This document shows positions 6,995-13,683 of a DNA stretch of 43,829 bases, piece after piece (within the stretch, counting starts at the first letter, position 1; each line of letters opens with the position of its first letter). A model generated the notes under the pieces. The model searched no databases and was not told where the DNA came from. It worked only from the letters and a program-made list of their open reading frames with translations. Origin of the DNA: an uncultured Erysipelotrichaceae bacterium (GTDB lineage: Bacteria; Bacillota_I; Bacilli_A; Erysipelotrichales; Erysipelotrichaceae); contig CALVCT010000056.1 in the NCBI GenBank assembly GCA_944326055.1, positions 1-43,829 on the forward strand, read 5' to 3'. The position numbers and the translations under genes are program-made.

Positions 6995-8848
6995 ATGGAA
7001 TTCAAATTTCAAGCGGCGCCACATTATCGCCAAAAATTATCTACCCAAAGGATCATGTGGGATCTGACTCTTGGTCTATTAGTCGTCTATGCCTTTGGTC
7101 TATACAACGCCTATACACTTGGCAGTGCTTATCTGACAAATGCGATCGTCCTTATGGTCACATCTGTTTTAGTTGCACTTATCACTGAAGCAGTATGGGC
7201 TATATGCACAAAAAAGAAAGTCGTGAACTATCTACTCAGCTCATTTGGTTGGATCACAGCCATCATCTTAGTCTTGATGGTCCCTGTCAATACAGAGCCA
7301 TATGCGATAGCTGTAGCTACTTTCTTATGTATTTTCTTTGGTAAGCTCGTCTTTGGCGGTTTCGGTCAAAATATCTTCAATCCAGCTGCTGTTGGTAGAG
7401 CTATCATCTTTGCATCGTTCGCTGGTAGTATCAGTGCTGATCTAGTGACAGCTGCAACACCAACAACGACGATGAGCAGTGCTGGCTGGTTACTGAGCAC
7501 TGAAGCGTTCAATACTTTCTTAAGTGATTTTGGCGGGATCGGTGGCCTTTTCCTTGGTACTTATAGTGGTGCATTAGGTGAAACATCAGATCTCATCATC
7601 TTATTGGTAGGTATCTACCTTGTCTTAAGAGAAGTCATCGATTGGCGTATCCCAGTAACTTATGTCGGTGTCATCTTTGTCAGTACATTATGTATCGGCT
7701 TCAGTAATGGTCTAGGCCTTGATTATGCACTGTTCAGTATCTTTACTGGTGGTGTCATGTTTGGTGCTGTATTCATGTTGACAGATCCTGTCACGAGCCC
7801 GAATACACGAGCTGGTAAGATCGTTTATGCGGCTTTAGCTGCTTTCTTTACTGTCCTTATCAGATATTGTGCTAACTATCCAGAAGGTGTCTTGTTTTCG
7901 ATCTTACTTGTCAATATCTTGACGCCAGTCATCGATAAAGCCTTTGATGGAAAGCAAGTCTTACGCGAAAAGAAGAACGTCACGATCGTCGCTACTTCGA
8001 TCATCGTTGCGTGTGTAGCTATCTACGCATTAGGTTTTACACTTACGAAGTCCGATACTTATCGCAGTATCAATGTTCCAGATGGTCAGACCGTTGCTTT
8101 AGCTGATGATTATAGTGATTATGCAGCTGAACTTGTTTCACAAGATGGTGATACGTATGTCATCTCTGTTAGAGGCTTTGGTCTCATCAATCCTGGTGAT
8201 ATCGCATCACACACTGGACATTCATATTCAAGAAATGAGATCACAGTCACAGTCGATCCTGAGACGAAGACAGTCATAGATATCGAATTCACGACCTTTG
8301 GTGATACACCAGGTTATGGTGATGTCTGCTTAGAAGATACGTTCATGAACCAATTCATCGGCCTTGGTGAAGATGGTGAAGTCAATTGTGTCACTGGTGC
8401 GACATATACGTCAGAATCAGTAGTTGCTGCTGTCAAGCTGGCACTCAATGGCGGTACGTCATATGTCAAAGGTGGCGAAGTAGCCTTGAATAGTGATTTC
8501 AGTGATTATTCAGCTGAAGTTACAGACAATGGTGATGGTACATATCATGTCACAGTCAGAGGTTTCGGTCTCATCAATCCTGGTGCCATCGCATCACATA
8601 CTGGACATTCATATTCAAGAAACGAATTCGATATCACAGTGAACGAAGATGGTAGTGTTGCAAGTGTCGTCTTCAGTACATTTGGTGATACACCGGGCTA
8701 TGGTGATAAATGTCAGGATCAAGGTTATCTCGATTCTTATGTCGGTAAGACACTAGATGATAATGTCGACCTTGTATCGACAGCGACATGGACAGCGAAT
8801 TCTGTTGCTGCTGCAGTAAATGCGGCATTGAGTGCTGCGGCACAGTAA
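6995..8848 (+). CDS. rnfD: Rnf complex subunit D fused to two extra FMN-binding domains
   Basis: The first 350 residues are a normal multi-pass RnfD, with NIFNPAAVGRA, MLTDPVTSPNTRAGK and its own flavinylation region TAATP (Thr155) on an outer loop. Canonical RnfD ends at about 300-350 aa, but this protein has 617. After the last helix come two homologous extracytoplasmic FMN_bind domains. The first (about 355-495) contains CVTGATYTS with Thr470. The second (about 497-617) contains VSTATWTA with Thr598, a weaker motif. The domains share RGFGLINPG, IASHTGHSYSRNE and FGDTPGYGD and are a tandem duplication. Up to three covalent FMN per RnfD are therefore possible. The SD AAGGGGG before ATG is good. 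Confidence 0.93.
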   Translation: MEFKFQAAPHYRQKLSTQRIMWDLTLGLLVVYAFGLYNAYTLGSAYLTNAIVLMVTSVLVALITEAVWAICTKKKVVNYLLSSFGWITAIILVLMVPVNTEPYAIAVATFLCIFFGKLVFGGFGQNIFNPAAVGRAIIFASFAGSISADLVTAATPTTTMSSAGWLLSTEAFNTFLSDFGGIGGLFLGTYSGALGETSDLIILLVGIYLVLREVIDWRIPVTYVGVIFVSTLCIGFSNGLGLDYALFSIFTGGVMFGAVFMLTDPVTSPNTRAGKIVYAALAAFFTVLIRYCANYPEGVLFSILLVNILTPVIDKAFDGKQVLREKKNVTIVATSIIVACVAIYALGFTLTKSDTYRSINVPDGQTVALADDYSDYAAELVSQDGDTYVISVRGFGLINPGDIASHTGHSYSRNEITVTVDPETKTVIDIEFTTFGDTPGYGDVCLEDTFMNQFIGLGEDGEVNCVTGATYTSESVVAAVKLALNGGTSYVKGGEVALNSDFSDYSAEVTDNGDGTYHVTVRGFGLINPGAIASHTGHSYSRNEFDITVNEDGSVASVVFSTFGDTPGYGDKCQDQGYLDSYVGKTLDDNVDLVSTATWTANSVAAAVNAALSAAAQ

Positions 8849-8860
8849 GGGGGTTAAGAT

Positions 8861-9382
8861 ATGAAGAAAGCTCTACAATTAGTTCTCTTTCTAGGGATCA
8901 TCTCTTTGATCTCCGGCGTGGCTGTCGGTTCTGTCAACAGTATCACAGAACCTATCATCCAAGATAATCTCTTAGCTAGTGAGATCACGAATCTTGAAGC
9001 TATGTATCCAGGTGCTGAGTTCACAGCTCTAGAAGTTACAGATGATTCAGGTTACATCCAAGGTGCATATGAAGTCGTTGGTCAAGGTTATGTCATCAAA
9101 GTCCAAACGACAGGTTACAATACTTCTACGCCGATCATCGCTCTTGTCGGTTTCGATAGTGAGGGTACTATCACTGGTCTTATGGCTATCCAACAGCAAG
9201 AAACAGATGGTTTCGGTACGCGAGTCTTTGAAGACGAACAAGTTCAATCGATGTATGTTGGAAAAGGACTCAGTGATACTGTAGACTTGCTCAGTGGAGC
9301 GACAGTCACTAGTACAGCTGTGCAAAGTGCTATCAGTGCTGCACAAGTCGTTGTCAGTAGTCTAATAGGTCTAATAGGTTAA
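8861..9382 (+). CDS. rnfG: Rnf complex subunit G (covalent FMN protein)
   Basis: The protein has 173 aa. An N-terminal membrane helix (about residues 5-27) is followed by an extracytoplasmic FMN_bind domain. It contains GYNTSTPIIALVGFD, QQETDGFG and the flavinylation motif LLSGATVTSTAV with acceptor Thr148. RnfG carries electrons between RnfD and the rest of the complex through covalently attached FMN. The length is typical. An SD (AAGGGGG) precedes ATG. It is the best canonical SGAT substrate for the adjacent apbE product. Confidence 0.96.
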   Translation: MKKALQLVLFLGIISLISGVAVGSVNSITEPIIQDNLLASEITNLEAMYPGAEFTALEVTDDSGYIQGAYEVVGQGYVIKVQTTGYNTSTPIIALVGFDSEGTITGLMAIQQQETDGFGTRVFEDEQVQSMYVGKGLSDTVDLLSGATVTSTAVQSAISAAQVVVSSLIGLIG

Positions 9383-9394
9383 GGGGGTCAAGAT

Positions 9395-10033
9395 ATGTGG
9401 AACAACTTTAAAAACGGTTTTATCAAAGAGAACCCTGTCTTCGGACTATATCTAGGAATGTGTTCATCCTTAGCTATATCGACGTCATTAAATAATGCGA
9501 TCGGTATGGGTGCTTGTGTCACATTAGTCCTTATCGCTTCAAACGTCATCGTATCAGCGATCAGAAAGATCACACCAGATGAGATACGTATTCCAGTCTA
9601 TATCGTCGTCATCGCGTCACTTGTCACAGTCGTTGAGATGGTCGTCCATGCTTTTATGCCAGAGCTATATACTTCGCTCGGTGTCTTCTTAGGACTGATC
9701 GTCGTCAACTGCATCATCTTAGGACGTGCTGAAGCCTTTGCTTCTAAGAATGGTATCGTCGCAAGTGCTGTTGATGGTCTAGGTATGGGACTTGGTTATA
9801 CGTTTGCTCTACTTCTCATCTCTATCACACGTGAGTTCTTATCTACTGCTGGACTTCACTTCTATAATCCATTCAACAGCGAACAATTGCTCTTTGGATT
9901 TACGATCGAAGCTCTAGAACCTTATACGATCTCACTTTTCTCAGCGTCAGTCGGTGCATTCTTGACTTTCGCTTGTTTCGCTGCGATCTTTGCGATATTG
10001 CGCAATCGTTCAAGTAAGAAGGAGGCTAAGTGA
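9395..10033 (+). CDS. rnfE: Rnf complex subunit E
   Basis: The protein has 212 aa with six predicted membrane helices. Family segments seen are the N-terminal NGFIKENPVFGLYLGMCSSL, then GMGACVTLVLIASN, IVVNCIILGRAEAFA and DGLGMGLGYTFALL. The Cys residues of the two half-sites (NC in VVNC and the CSS region) are those that in NqrD/RnfE help to hold the intramembrane [2Fe-2S] cluster with RnfA. An SD (AAGGGGG) is 7 nt upstream. The last codons overlap the proposed GTG of rnfA, as expected for a tightly coupled pair. Confidence 0.95.
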   Translation: MWNNFKNGFIKENPVFGLYLGMCSSLAISTSLNNAIGMGACVTLVLIASNVIVSAIRKITPDEIRIPVYIVVIASLVTVVEMVVHAFMPELYTSLGVFLGLIVVNCIILGRAEAFASKNGIVASAVDGLGMGLGYTFALLLISITREFLSTAGLHFYNPFNSEQLLFGFTIEALEPYTISLFSASVGAFLTFACFAAIFAILRNRSSKKEAK

Positions 10034-10035
10034 TC

Positions 10036-10611
10036 ATGATGGAACTGTTTGCTTTGGCGTTATCTGCCGTCTTGATAAATAATGTCGTCCTATCGAAGTT
10101 CTTAGGACTCTGTCCTTTCTTAGGTGTCTCTAAGTCATCAAAGAATGCGATCGGTATGGGTCTGGCTGTCATCTTTGTCATCTTTGGCGCTTCACTCATC
10201 ACTTATGCTCTGTATCATCTTGTCTTAGTACCAGCTGAGATCGAGTATATGCAACTCATCACTTTCATCTTAGTTATTGCGACTTTTGTCCAATTCATAG
10301 AGATGTTCATTAAGAAGTATAGTCCTGCACTCTATAAGTCACTCGGTATCTATCTACCACTTATCACGACTAACTGTGTCGTTCTATATGTGGCGCAAGA
10401 TAATATCACACAAAACTATGATCTTATCGAGACGATCGTTAATTCGATCGCAGTGCCAGCAGGCTTTATGTTAGTGTTGTACCTCTTCTCTTGTCTTAGA
10501 GAGAGACTAGACAGCGCTGATACTCCAAAAGCATGGAAAGGTAATCCTATCGCTTTAGTCGTAGCTGCACTCATGGCTTTAGCGTTTAGTGCCTTTGCAG
10601 GTATCGTTTGA
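10036..10611 (+). CDS. rnfA: Rnf complex subunit A
   Basis: The protein has about 191 aa and six membrane helices, with the hallmarks INNVVLSKFLGLCPFLGVS and LPLITTNCVVLYVA. Its two Cys-containing loops pair with those of RnfE to bind the membrane [2Fe-2S] cluster. Three starts are possible. GTG at 10030 overlaps the rnfE stop and lies 4 nt after the SD AAGGAGG. ATG at 10036 (10 nt) is chosen because family proteins begin MELF or close to it. ATG at 10039 is also possible. The stop overlaps the next start as TGATG. Confidence 0.95.
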   Translation: MMELFALALSAVLINNVVLSKFLGLCPFLGVSKSSKNAIGMGLAVIFVIFGASLITYALYHLVLVPAEIEYMQLITFILVIATFVQFIEMFIKKYSPALYKSLGIYLPLITTNCVVLYVAQDNITQNYDLIETIVNSIAVPAGFMLVLYLFSCLRERLDSADTPKAWKGNPIALVVAALMALAFSAFAGIV

Positions 10612-10799
10612 TGAATATACTATATGGGATGTTGTTTATCATTGCTTTAGGTAGTGTCTATGTCCTTGGTTATTACTTTAACCACAAGACACCAAAACCT
10701 AAAGGTTGTGAAAACATGACAGCAGCATGTGAAGGTTGTCATGTGACAAGTTGCGACAACAACCCGCAAAATGAATACAAGGAGAAAGAAAATGTTTAA
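10611..10799 (+). CDS. Small Cys-rich single-helix membrane protein inside the rnf operon
   Basis: The protein has 62 aa, with ATG overlapping the rnfA stop (TGATG). One N-terminal membrane helix (about residues 3-23) is followed by a charged stretch. Four cysteines follow in a CX6CX2CX4C arrangement (Cys33, 40, 43, 48) plus a His at 44, then a polar tail. The layout resembles FeoB-associated Cys-rich membrane proteins, but here it sits between rnfA and rnfB, and its 3' end overlaps the rnfB start. By position it could bind an Fe-S cluster or metal and serve the Rnf complex, perhaps replacing something lost from RnfB. That is inference; no known function is recognised. Confidence 0.7.
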   Translation: MNILYGMLFIIALGSVYVLGYYFNHKTPKPKGCENMTAACEGCHVTSCDNNPQNEYKEKENV

Positions 10800-11100
10800 T
10801 GTCATCTTGGTAATGCTCGTATTAGGCTGCGTCCTTGGGGCGATCTTATATATCGCATCAGTAGCTTTCCATGTCGAAGTGGATGAGCGTGAAGAGAAAG
10901 TCGCAGAGATGCTTCCAGGATATAACTGTGGATCTTGTGGATATCCAGGCTGCAGTGGTCTAGCTAAAGCACTCATAAGTGGCGAGACAGATACTGTCAA
11001 TTGCCGTCCATGTAAGCCAGATCAAAGAGCAGCTATCGTAGAATATATCAATACGACACCAGGTCCAAACGGTGAGAAGCTCACTGTAAAATCGATCTAA
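10792..11100 (+). CDS. rnfB: Truncated Rnf complex subunit B, single [4Fe-4S] domain
   Basis: The start at 10792 follows SD AAGGAG at 8 nt; the product is 102 aa. It has the N-terminal membrane helix (about 4-26) and the Fe-S domain with NCGSCGYPGCSGLAKAL (Cys46, 49, 54) and Cys71 (Cys74 also present). It then stops at KLTVKSI. Ordinary RnfB continues with one or more 2[4Fe-4S] ferredoxin domains and is about 190-440 aa. A strong terminator 5 nt after the stop shows there is no downstream remainder, and no CxxCxxC ferredoxin motif occurs nearby in any frame. The ferredoxin-interacting clusters are therefore missing from this subunit. The frame has no sign of decay, so the short form looks functional. 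Confidence 0.9.
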   Translation: MFNVILVMLVLGCVLGAILYIASVAFHVEVDEREEKVAEMLPGYNCGSCGYPGCSGLAKALISGETDTVNCRPCKPDQRAAIVEYINTTPGPNGEKLTVKSI

Positions 11101-11105
11101 GTCAT

Positions 11106-11134
11106 AAGAGCCCAAAAAAATGGGCTCTTTTTTT
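11106..11134 (+). terminator. Terminator of the rnf operon
   Basis: A 9-bp stem AAGAGCCCA / TGGGCTCTT with an A-loop, followed by a run of Ts. It is one of the strongest intrinsic terminators in the window and fixes the 3' end of rnfB. Confidence 0.93.
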
Positions 11135-11184
11135 GAGGGCTATGTAAGATATCTTTCTTATCTATATGTAAGGAGGCAGATCTT

Positions 11185-11910
11185 ATGAAGAAAAGATATC
11201 TTTTGATGATGTTCGGTGCTCTTTTCATCCTTACCATAACAGTGCTAGTGATCTTTCTTATGATGCCAAGATACATCGAAGTTCCTATTGCGACCCATAC
11301 GATAAGGCCTTGGGAAAAGATCGAAAGTGAAGACATCAGCTATATAAGAGTCGAAGAGACTAAGCTAGCAGACAATGTACTAAAAGAAAGTGAGGAGATC
11401 TTAGATAGATATGTCGTAGCTAAGACGACGATCTATCCTAATTCTTATTTTTATGAGGGCATGTTAGAGGATGAAGAAGGTATGAAAGATGGTGCTTATC
11501 GCTATCTAGCAGGTGATGAAGTAGCTTATGATCTTGATGTAGAGATGATCAAGATCAATAAGACGGCGATAACTGATGGTATGAATATCGATCTATATCT
11601 GACATTAAAGATCGGACAAGAGATCAAAAGCGATATCTTGTTTGAAAACGCCTTAGTTTTGGCCAAGTATGATGAAGAAGGTAAAGAAGTGAGGACTAGT
11701 GATCAAAAGGTCAAGACTTTTACGATACGTATCAAAAGAAAGGATGTCAATTATCTCAATAAAGCTCTGGCTTTAGGCGAGATATCGGCTATTATATCCA
11801 GTGAGGCCTATAGTGATCTTGATGCATCACTTGTGAATGAGAGTAAAGTATTGGAATATCTTGAAGATGAAGATCATATCGATATCACTGATCCTAGTAT
11901 TACTGACTAG
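11185..11910 (+). CDS. SAF-domain membrane-anchored protein
   Basis: The protein has 241 aa with SD AAGGAGG before ATG. A single N-terminal membrane helix (about residues 5-27) is followed by YIEVPIATHTIRPWEKIESEDISYIRVEE. This is the SAF beta-clip pattern, in which bases like PxxxIxxGxxIxxxDI recur in CpaB/RcpC and FlgA-type proteins. VVAKTTIYPNSYFYEGML continues that fold. A C-terminal acidic part lacks a recognised domain. SAF proteins with this layout often help pilus or surface-structure assembly, but no other pilus gene is nearby, so the role is open. The 3' end overlaps the next lipoprotein gene by 44 nt. Confidence 0.65.
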   Translation: MKKRYLLMMFGALFILTITVLVIFLMMPRYIEVPIATHTIRPWEKIESEDISYIRVEETKLADNVLKESEEILDRYVVAKTTIYPNSYFYEGMLEDEEGMKDGAYRYLAGDEVAYDLDVEMIKINKTAITDGMNIDLYLTLKIGQEIKSDILFENALVLAKYDEEGKEVRTSDQKVKTFTIRIKRKDVNYLNKALALGEISAIISSEAYSDLDASLVNESKVLEYLEDEDHIDITDPSITD

Positions 11911-12208
11911 TTGCACTAATACAAAGACAAAGACCTGTAGTATCATTAAGGACCCTTTTGAAGTCACTTATCTCTTTTGGCATGATGCAGAAGTCATCAA
12001 GAGGGCCAATATCCAGATCAAGATCGAAAAGTCGGCTTTTGATAATGATGAAAAGCTCATCACTGAGTATCTTGAGTATTATGATTCATATCAGATCTTT
12101 GATGATCATATCATCATCTATCAGGATATCGACCTTGATATCGAGGGTTTCTACCATATGTCTAAGACGATCGAACACCTTGAAGTCAAAGGCTATAGTT
12201 GTGGATAA
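11867..12208 (+). CDS. Small lipoprotein, unknown function (113 aa)
   Basis: The start at 11867 is chosen because it gives a clean signal peptide, MKIISISLILVLLTSC, with lipobox LLTSC. An upstream in-frame ATG at 11837 would bury the signal. It begins inside the end of the SAF-domain gene in another frame. The SD is weak (TTGAAG region), so translation may depend on coupling. The mature protein has about 97 residues with a second Cys near its start and one at the C-terminus (GYSCG), which could form a disulfide. No domain is recognised. It is probably exported with, and functionally linked to, the SAF protein. Confidence 0.5.
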   Translation: MKIISISLILVLLTSCTNTKTKTCSIIKDPFEVTYLFWHDAEVIKRANIQIKIEKSAFDNDEKLITEYLEYYDSYQIFDDHIIIYQDIDLDIEGFYHMSKTIEHLEVKGYSCG

Positions 12209-12287
12209 AACATCTCTTTATCTTTGCGTCTTCTCTTTATGATATAGCTCATACTGTTGATCTTAAGTATATCTTTAGTGAACTCTT

Positions 12288-12297
12288 GTGCTAAAAT
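12288..12297 (+). promoter_or_regulatory. Extended -10 promoter directly before a GTG start
   Basis: TGTGC-TAAAAT with the hexamer at 12292-12297. Six nt separate it from the GTG at 12304, so the expected initiation base is the G of the start codon. No convincing -35 and no SD are seen. Confidence 0.5.
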
Positions 12298-12303
12298 GGT
12301 CGA

Positions 12304-12933
12304 GTGAAGAAGATATTGCTGATCATCGTGCTAGCGCTACTTGTGACATCTTGTGCAAGAGCTACTGATGTCAAAGAGGCTGTAGAGACTACAGTCGATC
12401 TTTTTGTGAACAGCGATATCAATAATGCGCCTAATCACGATAAGACATACTATAGCTACTATTTGCCACAGGGCGTCACTAATCTTGAAAGTGGTGATAC
12501 ATATAATATCTTGGAAATAGGTGGGTACAAGGTCTTGATCAATATCGATATCGATCAGATCATCTCTGATGAGTATTATACTGATGCTGAGAAAAGTGAT
12601 GTATATAGTCTTTTTGAGCCAGTCTATTCCTTTGAAGGAAGGCTATATGAAGACATGACATTCGATCTCAGGGTCTACGCTATCGATGATAAACATCTTC
12701 TCTATTTGATCATCGACGATGTTGCTATTGCTTCGCTTATCGATCTTGATGCGATCGATCAGATACTCTATGACATGCTCGTGGTCGGGACTAGCATAAG
12801 GACACGTGATGATCTCATCATCAACGATTTCTCAAGTCGTGATGTCATCGATTATCACCAAGAGACGATCGATCTTTTTGAGATCATCGTTCCACAAGAT
12901 GGAAGATTAGAAGAACTGCTCAAGCCTAATTGA
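12304..12933 (+). CDS. Lipoprotein, unknown function (209 aa)
   Basis: A GTG start opens MKKILLIIVLALLVTSC, a signal peptide with lipobox LVTSC. The mature part is strongly acidic, rich in Asp, Ile and Tyr, with alternating hydrophobic strands such as KVLINIDIDQII and DDKHLLYLIIDDVAIASLIDL. This suggests a beta-rich globular surface domain. No known domain is recognised. The mRNA appears to be leaderless, because an extended -10 ends 6 nt before the GTG. The following gene begins 32 nt downstream with its own SD. Confidence 0.6.
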   Translation: MKKILLIIVLALLVTSCARATDVKEAVETTVDLFVNSDINNAPNHDKTYYSYYLPQGVTNLESGDTYNILEIGGYKVLINIDIDQIISDEYYTDAEKSDVYSLFEPVYSFEGRLYEDMTFDLRVYAIDDKHLLYLIIDDVAIASLIDLDAIDQILYDMLVVGTSIRTRDDLIINDFSSRDVIDYHQETIDLFEIIVPQDGRLEELLKPN

Positions 12934-12965
12934 TTTGTGATAGAATAATGTATAGAGGTATGGAT

Positions 12966-13682
12966 ATGAATGTAAAGAAGATATTTGATTTGATATTTGA
13001 ACCCGTCGAAGATGAAGAGGAAGAAAAGGTCATCGTCGATAAACCTCTTGAAAGCCAAGCTTTCAAGAAACAAGAAAAGAAAACAGAGATCAAGCCTTTA
13101 AATAATGCACAGATCGTTAGTGATAAGAGAGCTGAGATCAAGAAGAAAGATGTCTTGGATCGTAATTTCCAGCGTTTTGATATCAGTGCTGAAGATAAGA
13201 AGAAGACAAAAAAGACTGAATTGAAGCCGATCACAAAGTATGAATCACAGCCAGCCATGAGTCCGATCTATGGTATCCTTGATGAAAATGGTGAAGCTAA
13301 GAGTGAACCATCACCTAATTATGCACCATCCGCAAAGCCTAGATCCAAAAAGAGTCCTCTTGGTACAGTCTTATCACCTATCTATGGTGTCTTAGGGCAA
13401 AATGAGCCAAAGGAAGAAAAAGAGATCATTGCTAAAGATGAGGATATAAAGACGAAAGTTGTTCCACAATCAAACGTCGAACCACTTGCCGAAAGTTTCG
13501 ATGACATCAAAGTCATCAAGGCTGAGATCAAAGAAGATGACTTAGAGGTAAAGAAGCAGATGGTCGATAGTATCAAAGAAACTTCTTATACCGAAGTATT
13601 AAAAAGACCAAGCACAGAAGAGGAGACTTATATCTCAAGTGAAGATATCACACTTTTCGATCATCTAAAAGGTGACGAATAA
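12966..13682 (+). CDS. Low-complexity charged protein with paired SPIYG motifs, upstream of murC
   Basis: The start at 12966 is chosen because GAGG lies 7 nt before it; the product is 238 aa. An N-terminal amphipathic segment, MNVKKIFDLIFEPVEDEEEE, is followed by a long Lys/Glu-rich, largely disordered region. It contains two copies of a short motif, MSPIYGILDENGE and LSPIYGVLGQNE, about 42 residues apart, and ends in an acidic helix (LFDHLKGDE). There are no membrane segments. Its GTG-adjacent end overlaps the murC SD, so the two are coupled. In Bacilli the gene before murC is often a division or DNA-translocation gene, so a divisome linker role is possible. This is inference. Confidence 0.6.
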   Translation: MNVKKIFDLIFEPVEDEEEEKVIVDKPLESQAFKKQEKKTEIKPLNNAQIVSDKRAEIKKKDVLDRNFQRFDISAEDKKKTKKTELKPITKYESQPAMSPIYGILDENGEAKSEPSPNYAPSAKPRSKKSPLGTVLSPIYGVLGQNEPKEEKEIIAKDEDIKTKVVPQSNVEPLAESFDDIKVIKAEIKEDDLEVKKQMVDSIKETSYTEVLKRPSTEEETYISSEDITLFDHLKGDE

Positions 13683-13683
13683 G

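Noticed and set aside
8164-8643. Near-identical DNA blocks in rnfD considered as a mobile repeat
   Set aside because: Both copies are in frame and encode the same FMN_bind segments; this is an internal domain duplication, not a mobile element.
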